This document shows, one piece after another, positions 1 through 7,097 of a stretch of DNA of 64,000 bases. Location: assembly GCF_014200405.1 (NCBI RefSeq), contig NZ_JACHBQ010000001.1, forward strand, positions 3,286,001 to 3,350,000. Reading direction: 5' to 3'. The notes beneath the pieces were generated by a model. That model was not told the origin of the DNA. It saw only the letters and a list, made by a program, of their open reading frames with translations, and made no database searches. Made by a program: the position numbers and the translations under genes. How positions within the stretch are numbered: position 1 is the stretch's first letter; each line of letters starts with the position of its first letter. This DNA is from Cryobacterium roopkundense. GTDB taxonomy: Bacteria > Actinomycetota > Actinomycetes > Actinomycetales > Microbacteriaceae.

Positions 1-116
1 TACAGCACGCCCGTGACCGTCTTCGATCCAGGACTGTACGTCGGCACGTCCAGCCGTTGACCAAAGTAGGCCACAAACTGGTCATAGAGCTCATCGAACG
101 TCAACTGACCTGCCAT
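1..116 (-). CDS. Partial hypothetical protein, candidate immunity protein
   Basis: A leftward reading frame starts at an ATG at 116 and runs off the left edge of the window, so only about 38 codons are visible. The visible protein begins MAGQLTFDELYDQFVAYFGQ and has no recognisable motif. A purine-rich GGCGAGGAG directly abuts the ATG. The gene lies 8 bp behind the stop of the large effector gene in the same direction. In polymorphic toxin loci that position is normally held by the cognate immunity gene, so this is the natural guess. The identity is inferred from position only. Confidence 0.5.
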   Translation of the reverse strand, partial: MAGQLTFDELYDQFVAYFGQRLDVPTYSPGSKTVTGVL

Positions 117-124
117 CTCCTCGC

Positions 125-2266
125 CTAGTCTCCCGATCGTATCGTAGGTGGTGTCGCCGTCATCGTCTCCGGATCGTAGCGATAGCCACTGTCCTTCAAA
201 TACTCGAATTCCTTGAGCAGCGACCCCGTGTCGCCAATCGGGTCATGAGAGAAGTGGAACGTCTTGCCCGCGGCGATCGCGTCGTCCAGGAACGGAACGT
301 TGTAGGAGGTGAACATGTCGGCCATGTCCAGCTTCTGAGCCTCCATGATGGGGTCCCACTTGTCGCCGAGGCTAAAGTACTCGTACCCGCCCTCCTCGGC
401 CCGGGACACGTAGTTTGTAGGTCCGCCGCCATCCCACTTGCCCAGCATGACCTCTGCGGCATCCGCATTGTGCACGCTGGCCGCGAGCGTTTCCTGATAA
501 ATGGCGTGGTCGATAGTCTTCTCGGTGCCCGGCACGTGAAAATCGGTCTGGGCCGGCGCAGGCCCCGTCACGTCAGTCGCGGCACTATCAGGCACAGCAC
601 CATCAGGTGCCGCACCATCAGGCACAGCACCATCAGGTGCCGTCACATCAGGCACAGCACCGTCAGGTACAGCGGTGTGGGTGCCCCCGGCCGGCGCATC
701 GGCGACCGTGCTCGGTGTGGCGTTCGTGGGGTTCACGTCGACGTGGCTCGGGGCGGCAGGAACGGGCGCATCCACGCGCGGGGCGTCGACGCGGTCGGCG
801 ATGGTGTGCAGGGCGTGGCCGCCGCTGCCGGGCTCACCGATGGCGAGGCGAGGCGGAGCTCCGAAGACGGCGCCGTCGGAGGTGACCGCGGCAAAGCCCG
901 GCTCGATGTGCACGGTGGGAATCTGGTCGGCGAGGGAGTGCATCGCCTGGGCGAGCGACGCGCGACCGATCGAAGCGCCGCCGGCGATGTTCAGTTTCGC
1001 GGCGTCCGCGAGCACGGTGAGGCCCTGGCCCGCGTGCAGGGTGAGGGACGCGGCTCCTCGGGACACAACGTTGACTCCGGGCAGGACTACCTCGGCCACG
1101 TGGGCGACGACCAGCCCGGCCTTGCCGCCGATCGATGCGACCTTCGCGCCGCCGGCCGCCACGCCGGCACCGGGAATGAAGAACGAGCCGATGTTGAACG
1201 TCGTCGCGCCGAGGGCGCCGGCGGGGTTCTCGGCCCACTGGTCGGAGGCGACCATGCCCTTCACCCCGGCGAGGAGCTGTTCCTGCGAGCCGTTGATGAA
1301 GTCCTGAGTGCCGTGCAGCCACTCGGGCACGTTCTTTTTCGGGATGAGGCCGGCGGTGATGCTGATCGGGCCCGCGAGTACGAGACCGGCACCGAGCATG
1401 CCCAGGCCGGACCAGGCCTGGCCTGCCATATCGCCGTCGCCCCAGTTGCCGGTGGCCGCGTTGTACGAGAACAGCGCGCCGAGGCCCTCGACCGATCCCA
1501 CGACGGCCCCGCCGAAGCCCTTCCCGAAGTCGACGACCGCGTCGCCGGTGGATTCCGAACAGGAGCGGTCGCCGTCGGTGGCCGCGCCCCACGGCAGGGT
1601 CACGCCCTCCGCGTTCAGGTCCGCCGCCGTGTACGCGACGACGCCGGCCACGCACTGATCGGTGCGCAGGGCGTTGATCGCATTCACGCAGTCGGCGCGC
1701 GCCTGGTCGAGGGCCGCGGCCTCGGCGTTCACCCGGTGGATCAGGTCTGAGTTCTCCTGCACGGATGGCTTGTGCTCACGCCAGGTGATCGTCTGCGGTC
1801 CCATGTCGGCGAAGTCGGTGACCATGAAGCTGAAGATGCCAGCCTCGCGGGCAGGGTGGTCACTGTCCCAAATGTCCACGGTCACGCCGTCGGACACCCG
1901 AGCGACGAAGGCGCGGGCATCTTCGCGGATCGCGGCGAGGCGGGACTTCAGGGGCGCCACCTGGTCGGCGAAGTCCGCGATGATCTTCGACACGGAGGTC
2001 AGTGTCTGGCCCAGGGCGGCGGAATCGACGGAGACCGGTGTCATCACGTCGAGAAGTTCGGGGGCTTCCGGTGCCACGTACACGCCGGACAGCGCCGCCC
2101 ACTGGGTGACGACGGCCGCGCCCTTTTCGGTGACGGCGGTTCCCGCGGCGGAGAATCCGCTCGCGGAACCGGCGATTGCCGCCGGGTCAATGTCGTCGCC
2201 GGGAATCATCTCGGGCTTGATCAGGTCGCTGTCGACCTGACAGACCGTGGCTGTGGCCGCAGCCAT
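125..2266 (-). CDS. Type VII-associated polymorphic toxin-like effector
   Basis: 713-aa protein with no signal peptide, encoded directly after three WXG100-type genes and opposite eccC/eccD, so probably a type VII export substrate. The first ~200 residues are helical and ESX/LXG-like. Residues ~250-310 and ~360-410 are Gly/Ala-rich and hydrophobic. Residues ~490-575 form a Pro/Asp/Ala linker with repeated PDGAV units, followed by a ~140-residue compact C-terminal domain containing FHFSHDP and GYRYDPETM. That layout (export domain, linker, variable C-terminus) is typical of polymorphic toxins. I do not recognise the C-terminal fold, so its activity is unknown. The ATG overlaps the preceding stop as TGATG, implying translational coupling. 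The next gene downstream may be the immunity gene. Confidence 0.65.
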   Translation of the reverse strand: MAAATATVCQVDSDLIKPEMIPGDDIDPAAIAGSASGFSAAGTAVTEKGAAVVTQWAALSGVYVAPEAPELLDVMTPVSVDSAALGQTLTSVSKIIADFADQVAPLKSRLAAIREDARAFVARVSDGVTVDIWDSDHPAREAGIFSFMVTDFADMGPQTITWREHKPSVQENSDLIHRVNAEAAALDQARADCVNAINALRTDQCVAGVVAYTAADLNAEGVTLPWGAATDGDRSCSESTGDAVVDFGKGFGGAVVGSVEGLGALFSYNAATGNWGDGDMAGQAWSGLGMLGAGLVLAGPISITAGLIPKKNVPEWLHGTQDFINGSQEQLLAGVKGMVASDQWAENPAGALGATTFNIGSFFIPGAGVAAGGAKVASIGGKAGLVVAHVAEVVLPGVNVVSRGAASLTLHAGQGLTVLADAAKLNIAGGASIGRASLAQAMHSLADQIPTVHIEPGFAAVTSDGAVFGAPPRLAIGEPGSGGHALHTIADRVDAPRVDAPVPAAPSHVDVNPTNATPSTVADAPAGGTHTAVPDGAVPDVTAPDGAVPDGAAPDGAVPDSAATDVTGPAPAQTDFHVPGTEKTIDHAIYQETLAASVHNADAAEVMLGKWDGGGPTNYVSRAEEGGYEYFSLGDKWDPIMEAQKLDMADMFTSYNVPFLDDAIAAGKTFHFSHDPIGDTGSLLKEFEYLKDSGYRYDPETMTATPPTIRSGD
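576..670 (-). repeat. In-frame 15-bp tandem repeats in effector linker
   Basis: Five to six 15-bp units alternate between two variants (GGCACAGCACCATCA and GGTGCCGCACCATCA on the + strand), giving an effective 30-bp period. They encode the repeated PDGAV/PDGAA/PDVTA linker of the effector. Because the unit is a multiple of three, copy-number change would alter only linker length. The spacing and coding frame rule out a CRISPR array. Confidence 0.8.
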
Positions 2267-2625
2267 CAGGGCGTTCCGGTCGAGGAGAAGAACGACAGGT
2301 CTCCGGATGCCGCGGCCTGGCCGGCCGCCGTCTGCGCGGTGGCTGCCATTTCTTCGTCCCCCTGGATGTAGCCGATCGTGGCCGTGCTCGCACCCAACGA
2401 TCCCGCAGTGATCCGGTTACCGATCGCCGTGAGGCGGCCCTGCTCGCTCTCCATCAAGGCCTGGATCGCTGCGGGGATGTCGGCCATGTTCGGACCGGCA
2501 CCGGTTGCGAGTTCAGCAAACGAGGTCGATGCGGAGTCGAGGGCCGTGCGCAACTCGGCCGCCGCGGTTTCCACGGACGCGAGAACAGATTGCACGCCGG
2601 ACGGGTCAATGCTCCAGCCGGTCAT
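2266..2625 (-). CDS. ESX-1 EspC/WXG100-like small secreted protein
   Basis: 119-aa helical protein without signal peptide, starting MTGWSIDPSGVQSVLASVE. The N-terminal W and the pattern of a short helix, a loop (GAGPNMADIP) and a second helix resemble EspC/DUF2580-type and WXG100-type ESX proteins. Its gene ends 1 bp into the start of the effector gene, so it may act as an export partner or adaptor for the effector. It is the third of three small ESX-type genes in one leftward operon. The family call rests on size, composition and context; no classical WXG triplet is visible. Confidence 0.55.
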   Translation of the reverse strand: MTGWSIDPSGVQSVLASVETAAAELRTALDSASTSFAELATGAGPNMADIPAAIQALMESEQGRLTAIGNRITAGSLGASTATIGYIQGDEEMAATAQTAAGQAAASGDLSFFSSTGTP

Positions 2626-2685
2626 GTGCCCTTCCCGCTGGGCGTCGACAGGTCGCGCGGTCTCGACCAGCGAAGGAGCACGGGA

Positions 2686-3006
2686 CTATCCGATGTTCTG
2701 AACGGCGGAACGACCGCGAGCAAGAGCCGCCTGCGCGGTCTCGTCGTTCGACGCGAGCGACGAACGCAGCGACGTGATGATCTGCTTTACCTGCCCCGCA
2801 ACCGTGTTCCAGCGAATTTCCTTCGACGCGTACTCCTCCGACACACCATCGGCCTGGTAGTCGGCCATCAGGGCCTTCACGTCGGCGTCACGCTGGTCGA
2901 TGAGGGCCTCAAGCCGCCCGGCTATCGCGTTGAAGTTGTCCTGAGCATTCTGCGATGCCGCAATGTCATAGTCGCGACGATCCGCCGCGTTTCCACCTGT
3001 TGCCAT
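2686..3006 (-). CDS. WXG100-like small protein
   Basis: 106-aa, charged, fully helical protein without signal peptide. A single tryptophan lies mid-protein (EIRWNTVAGQV), where WXG100 proteins have their helix-turn-helix bend, though the exact WXG triplet is replaced by W-N-T. The length matches the ~100-aa ESX family. It sits 12 bp after the upstream ESX-like gene and 60 bp before the next, so the three may form alternative heterodimers. The call is mainly by size, helix pattern and operon context. Confidence 0.55.
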   Translation of the reverse strand: MATGGNAADRRDYDIAASQNAQDNFNAIAGRLEALIDQRDADVKALMADYQADGVSEEYASKEIRWNTVAGQVKQIITSLRSSLASNDETAQAALARGRSAVQNIG

Positions 3007-3018
3007 GAGAGTGTCCCG

Positions 3019-3363
3019 CTATCCCCGTGAACCGAACCGTGCCGAGTCGAAACCCGCCCCGGATTGTGCTGATGTCGTCTGGTCGGCGAGCTCCTGGTCT
3101 GCCTGGCCGAACGCGAGGTCCTGCCCGGCGATGCCGGTGAGGATCGATCCCAGGGCGCCGTTCAGCTCCGCGGAGATCGAGTCGGTCTCGTTCTTGAAGC
3201 GGTCGAACGCGGCACGACCGGCACCGTTGAATCGCCCCTCGAGCGGCGCGGCCGCTTCGAACAGCTGCTTCACGAGCGACCCGAGGTCGTCAGACGAGGT
3301 ACTTGTCTTTTTGGTGAGATGCGACAGCACGTCGGATCCCATTGCAAACTTCATGCCAGCCAT
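3019..3363 (-). CDS. WXG100/ESAT-6-like protein, first gene of leftward operon
   Basis: 114-aa helical protein. The central motif RFNGAGRAAFDRFK resembles the WXG-type turn (hydrophobic-x-Gly followed by a helix with a conserved F/W) and is flanked by two amphipathic helices. There is no signal peptide and no cysteine. It is the promoter-proximal gene of the effector operon and faces the FHA/EccD/EccC operon across a 158-bp divergent region. It is probably a structural or substrate ESX protein secreted as a dimer. The start is supported by a GGGGGC-type ribosome site just upstream of the ATG. Confidence 0.6.
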   Translation of the reverse strand: MAGMKFAMGSDVLSHLTKKTSTSSDDLGSLVKQLFEAAAPLEGRFNGAGRAAFDRFKNETDSISAELNGALGSILTGIAGQDLAFGQADQELADQTTSAQSGAGFDSARFGSRG

Positions 3364-3521
3364 CGAGAGCCCCCAAGGTTTTGGTGAAACCTCAGGATAG
3401 GCTACTCATATTAATAAGGGGTACCGCTTCGCGAAGTTTTTGTACATGTCCAGTAGGACTTAAGAATCGCCTGCACCAACACCCTGCTCGGCCAGCAATC
3501 TGAAATTGGGGTGCGTCTCAC
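3364..3521. promoter_or_regulatory. Divergent promoter region of the type VII locus
   Basis: A 158-bp gap separates the leftward ESX/effector operon from the rightward FHA-EccD-EccC operon. It is markedly more AT-rich than its surroundings, with TATTAATA near 3408-3415. That fits back-to-back promoters, but I cannot assign exact -10/-35 boxes. Confidence 0.5.
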
Positions 3522-4604
3522 GTGGGTAACGCACTGATCGGCGCCCTCAGCTGCGGCCGATGCGGAGCACGCCTGCTTGTGCAAAACGACTATTGCAGCC
3601 GCTGCGGCGTGCTGCGGGTGGCCGCCGTGCGGGGGGCCGCCCTCGGCGCGTATTCGGGCATGCTCGGCGGGGTCGTCACCGCATCCGCCACACGGCGCAA
3701 CTGGGCGCACGTCATCGACACGGCCCCGATCACGGCGCTGCTCACCCTCACGATCGTCTCCTTCTTCGCCGCAGTGGTCAGCCAGCACTCCACGCCTGCA
3801 CTGCTCTGGGGCGGGGCGCTCCTTGCGCTGGTCGCGGTGCAGTCCGTGCTGCTCGGCCGGTTCGGCCGCACGCTCGGCCGCTTCCTGCTGCGACTGCGCA
3901 CCGTCGACGATCTCACCGGCACACCCGCCGGCATGCGCGCCCTGTCGCCGGCCCGCACCACGCTCACCGCCGACCTGCGGCGCGGCCGCGATCCGCTGAC
4001 GAGCGCGCGAGCCGCGCTGTCCACGGGCGAACTCGGCCTCGGCGCCCCCGCCACCGCACCGGTCTCCGCGGAGACACCGCGTTCCGCAGCCGCTCTGCCC
4101 CCTGCCGTTGCCGACCCTCGTCGGGCCGACGCCCTGCGGCCGCGCCGGGCCAAACCGGAGCCGGTGAGTGACGGCTACGCGCCAGAGGAACTCACCTCCC
4201 CCTCGGTGCTGATCGTGCTCGACAACGAGCAGATCCTGCAGGTGGACGTGTCGCTGCTGATCGGCCGCCGGCCGGAGAATCGAGCGGATGCCACGGTGCA
4301 TCCGCTCTTCGCCTGGGCCGACCTCTCGCGCACCCTCTCCAAGACGCATGCCCTGCTCACGTGGTCGGGGACACTGCTCTGGGTGACCGACTTCGGCTCC
4401 GCCAACGGCACGACTCTCGTGACCGATGGCGGCGAGCGCCGCGTGCTGATTCCGGGAATGCCCACTGCCGCCGCCCCGGGCTGGAGCGTGGAACTCGGCG
4501 ACCGCAGCTTCGAGGTGCGCGCAAGCGGCATCGTCACCGCCGGCGAATCGGCAGCCGCCGGGCCGGCCGACACCCTGGACAGGAGGACGGCGGATGTCTT
4601 CTGA
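3522..4604 (+). CDS. Zinc-ribbon, membrane and FHA-domain protein
   Basis: 360-aa protein with three visible parts. An N-terminal zinc ribbon has Cys11, Cys14, Cys25 and Cys28. A membrane segment of two hydrophobic helices lies at about residues 68-105, in an RDD-like region. A C-terminal forkhead-associated domain starts near residue 227, with the signature IGRRPENR and the later SKTHALL and FGSANGT motifs that bind phosphothreonine. FHA proteins are common in type VII loci, where they link Ser/Thr kinase signalling to the secretion machine. It starts with GTG. Its stop overlaps the next ATG by 11 bp, so it heads the rightward operon. Confidence 0.75.
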   Translation: MGNALIGALSCGRCGARLLVQNDYCSRCGVLRVAAVRGAALGAYSGMLGGVVTASATRRNWAHVIDTAPITALLTLTIVSFFAAVVSQHSTPALLWGGALLALVAVQSVLLGRFGRTLGRFLLRLRTVDDLTGTPAGMRALSPARTTLTADLRRGRDPLTSARAALSTGELGLGAPATAPVSAETPRSAAALPPAVADPRRADALRPRRAKPEPVSDGYAPEELTSPSVLIVLDNEQILQVDVSLLIGRRPENRADATVHPLFAWADLSRTLSKTHALLTWSGTLLWVTDFGSANGTTLVTDGGERRVLIPGMPTAAAPGWSVELGDRSFEVRASGIVTAGESAAAGPADTLDRRTADVF

Positions 4605-4887
4605 CCACGATGTCGTACTGCTCGAAACCGTCAAGACCCACCGGTCCCGGCTGCGCGCCGCCTTCCTGTTCGGTGAGCTCTCCGAACGCCGGGTGGCCAA
4701 CGATAACGTGCGGCGCGTGATCGGCAGCATGGTGCTCGCCGCCGTGCTCTGCGCCAGCTGCATCGGGGTGTCCTTCGTGGTGGACCTGCTGCAGCAGCGC
4801 GCCGCCGCCGCGCAGACCCAGATCGTGCAGACCCCCACACCCGCCCCGTCGACCCCAGCGACCCCAGCAGAAGTGGACACCCCGTGA
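4594..4887 (+). CDS. Small single-pass membrane protein of type VII locus
   Basis: 97-aa protein with a cytoplasmic basic N-terminal half, one membrane helix near residues 43-66 (SMVLAAVLCASCIGVSFVVD) and a short extracytoplasmic Pro/Thr-rich tail. A strong AGGAGG lies 7 bp upstream of the ATG. It overlaps both neighbours (11 bp with the FHA gene, 4 bp with eccD), so it is translated as part of the secretion operon. By position and topology it could replace the membrane anchor of EccB, but it lacks EccB's large extracellular domain. The function is unassigned. Confidence 0.6.
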   Translation: MSSDHDVVLLETVKTHRSRLRAAFLFGELSERRVANDNVRRVIGSMVLAAVLCASCIGVSFVVDLLQQRAAAAQTQIVQTPTPAPSTPATPAEVDTP

Positions 4888-6200
4888 GTGGATTCACCCG
4901 GCTCACCATTGTGGGCCGTACCCGCAAGGCCGAGATCGTCGTGCCCAACGAGGAGACGATCGCCGCGCTCATCCCGCAGCTGATGGACCTTCTCGACGAG
5001 CACACCGGCTCGGTCGCCCGGCCGCTCACCCTGATGCGCGCCACCGGCCAGCAGCTCGACACCGCACTGACCCTTGCCGACCAGAAGGTCGCCGCCGGCG
5101 AGCTGCTGCGTCTCCTGCGGGTGGACGAAGCGCCAGCCCCGCCCGAGGTCGCCGACGTGACCGATGTCGTGGCGGAGGCGCGCGACGACCGGCGCGGGCT
5201 CTGGGGCCTCCCGCACCGGCAGGGCGTCGGTTCGGTGATGATCGGCGCCTTCACCGGTACGGCGGCCTGGCTCGCCGCCGACGCTGCCCCTGGCTCGTAC
5301 CTGCTGTTCGGGGCGCTGTTCCTCGGCTGCGTCGCGATCGCCGCGATCCTCGGGTACACCACGCGACGCTGGACCGCGATCGGGTTCACGGCTGCCGCGT
5401 TCGGACTCGTTCCGGCCACCGCACTCGCCGTGGCGCAGACATCCGTTTGGATCTCGGTCCCGCCACTCGCCGTCGCGGTCATCGTGGGTTTCGGACTGGC
5501 GTGGCTCACGGTGGGTATCGCCCTCGGTGTGGGTCTCGCCGTGCGGCCGGCGCTGCGGGCGAGCGCCCTTGCCCTGGCCCTGTTCGCCCTCGCCGTGCTG
5601 CTGCCGCTCACCGGCATCAGCGTGCTCGAAACCGCCGGCATCGTGGGCGTTACGGCCGCCGTGATGTGCGGACTGCTGCCCTGGTACGCCATGAACAGCT
5701 CGGGTCTCACCGGACTCGACGACCTCGTGATCGCCGGCCGCCTCACCCACCGCGACGTCGTGCTCACCACCGTGAACGACGCCTACCGCTCCCTCACCTG
5801 GTCGACAGTGGCCGTGGCGCTGCCGCTCGCCGGCACCGCGAGCCTGCTCGCCGTGTCGGAGAACGGCTGGGCGATCGCGCTCGGCGCCGCCCTCGCCGTG
5901 GTGACCGCGCTGCGCACCCGCGCTTTCCCGCTGGCCGTGCAAGCGATTGCACTGTGGGGCGCCGCCCTCGTGGCCGTTGTCGTGGTGGCCGTCGCGCACG
6001 ACGACGGCGCCGTGTCGATCGCCGCGCTCATCGTTCTCGCCGCGATCACGCTCATTTCAGTGGCCCTCACTCCCCCGCCGCACACGCGTGCCAGGCTGCG
6101 ACGCTTCGGCAACGGCATCGAGATGCTCGCCGTGGTCTCCCTGCTCCCGGTGCTGCTCGGCGTGTTCGGCGTGTACCCCGATCTGCTCGGAACCTTCTAG
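4884..6200 (+). CDS. eccD: Type VII secretion membrane protein EccD
   Basis: 438-aa polytopic membrane protein. Residues ~4-80 form a ubiquitin/YukD-like domain (LTIVGRTRKAEIVVPNEE...), followed by a ~30-residue acidic linker and about eleven hydrophobic helices. That is the architecture of EccD, the central pore-associated subunit of ESX systems. It starts at GTG 4884 inside the preceding stop (GTGA overlap), and the MinD-like gene begins immediately after its stop. The fold is diagnostic even though sequence conservation in this family is low. Confidence 0.8.
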   Translation: MSGFTRLTIVGRTRKAEIVVPNEETIAALIPQLMDLLDEHTGSVARPLTLMRATGQQLDTALTLADQKVAAGELLRLLRVDEAPAPPEVADVTDVVAEARDDRRGLWGLPHRQGVGSVMIGAFTGTAAWLAADAAPGSYLLFGALFLGCVAIAAILGYTTRRWTAIGFTAAAFGLVPATALAVAQTSVWISVPPLAVAVIVGFGLAWLTVGIALGVGLAVRPALRASALALALFALAVLLPLTGISVLETAGIVGVTAAVMCGLLPWYAMNSSGLTGLDDLVIAGRLTHRDVVLTTVNDAYRSLTWSTVAVALPLAGTASLLAVSENGWAIALGAALAVVTALRTRAFPLAVQAIALWGAALVAVVVVAVAHDDGAVSIAALIVLAAITLISVALTPPPHTRARLRRFGNGIEMLAVVSLLPVLLGVFGVYPDLLGTF

Positions 6201-7097
6201 GTGTCCCGCCTCGCGGCCGGGCTGCGCTCGCTCCCCCTCGCCCTCGTGGGAAGCGCAAGCGCGCGCCTGCACGACCTCACGGCAGCGGATGCCGCGGTGC
6301 GCGCACCGCTCACCCTCAACCGGCGCATCGGCGTGGTGCAGGCCGCGGGCGGAAGCGGCGCCTCCACCGTGGCGGCGAACCTCGCGAGTATCGTGGCGCA
6401 CCGGCGCTCCGGACTCGTGCTCGCGGTCAACGCCTCCGCCGGAACCCACAACGTGCTCTGGCACGCTGGGGTGCCCACGAGCGATGCCGGGCGCCCCGTG
6501 GGCCGCACGCTGCCGACCGCGCCGCGTTCCGCCGAGCAGGCCACAGCGCAATTGCCCGTCTCGCCCACGGGGCTGCTCGGGCTCGACCTGCGCCACCCGG
6601 CGCATCCGACCACGCCCGCGCCGAGCCGAACCTGGTTCGACCACATCAATCCGGTCTCCAGGTTCTTCGACCTCGTCGTGACCGACTGGGGGGTGCGGGG
6701 CTGGCAGGTTGACCTCTCGCAGGTGGCCCTCGCGAGCCATGTGATGTGTATTGTCACCCGCTCCGAACGCCACGCCGTGGAGGAGGCGGCGGCCATCGTG
6801 CCGGCGCTGCAGGGACAGGGCGATGGGCTGCGCATCGTGTTCGTGATCGTGAACGTGAGCGGCACCCGCGGTTCGGCCCCCACCATGAACCTCACCCGCA
6901 CCCTCGGCGTGCCGGTGATCCGCATCCCGCACGACCCCGCCGCCGGCGCCGCCACCCCGGTGGCGAGCGTACACACCACCGCGCAGACCCGCATCAGTCA
7001 CGCCGTGCTCGCCGGCACCATCATGGCCGAGGCGCAACGGTCCCTGCTCGCCCCCGGCACGCCGAGCACCCACCAGACACTCGAGGCCATTCGATGA
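6201..7097 (+). CDS. MinD/ParA-like protein with degenerate P-loop
   Basis: 298-aa soluble protein of the SIMIBI (MinD/ParA) fold. The P-loop region near residues 47-56 reads AAGGSGASTVAANLA, so alanine replaces the Walker A lysine and the second (signature) lysine is also missing. Later segments resemble the MinD switch II strand (FDLVVTDWGVRG). MinD-like proteins occur in ESX loci (for example EspI). This copy directly follows eccD with a GTG start adjoining its stop and overlaps eccC by 4 bp. Loss of the lysine predicts weak or absent ATP hydrolysis, so a structural or regulatory role with EccC seems more likely. Confidence 0.65.
   Translation: MSRLAAGLRSLPLALVGSASARLHDLTAADAAVRAPLTLNRRIGVVQAAGGSGASTVAANLASIVAHRRSGLVLAVNASAGTHNVLWHAGVPTSDAGRPVGRTLPTAPRSAEQATAQLPVSPTGLLGLDLRHPAHPTTPAPSRTWFDHINPVSRFFDLVVTDWGVRGWQVDLSQVALASHVMCIVTRSERHAVEEAAAIVPALQGQGDGLRIVFVIVNVSGTRGSAPTMNLTRTLGVPVIRIPHDPAAGAATPVASVHTTAQTRISHAVLAGTIMAEAQRSLLAPGTPSTHQTLEAIR

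Noticed and set aside
576..670. Possible CRISPR-like array
   Set aside because: Units are 15 bp with no spacers and are in frame within a coding gene.
245..1750. 501-codon plus-strand frame opposite the effector
   Set aside because: It is antisense to the effector and built from its repeat and GC bias; no start signal or domain.
3411..5999. Very long minus-strand open frame opposite the FHA/EccD genes
   Set aside because: It is a shadow of GC-rich third-position bias: low-complexity Arg/Gly/His-rich translation, no domain, fully antisense to well-supported genes.
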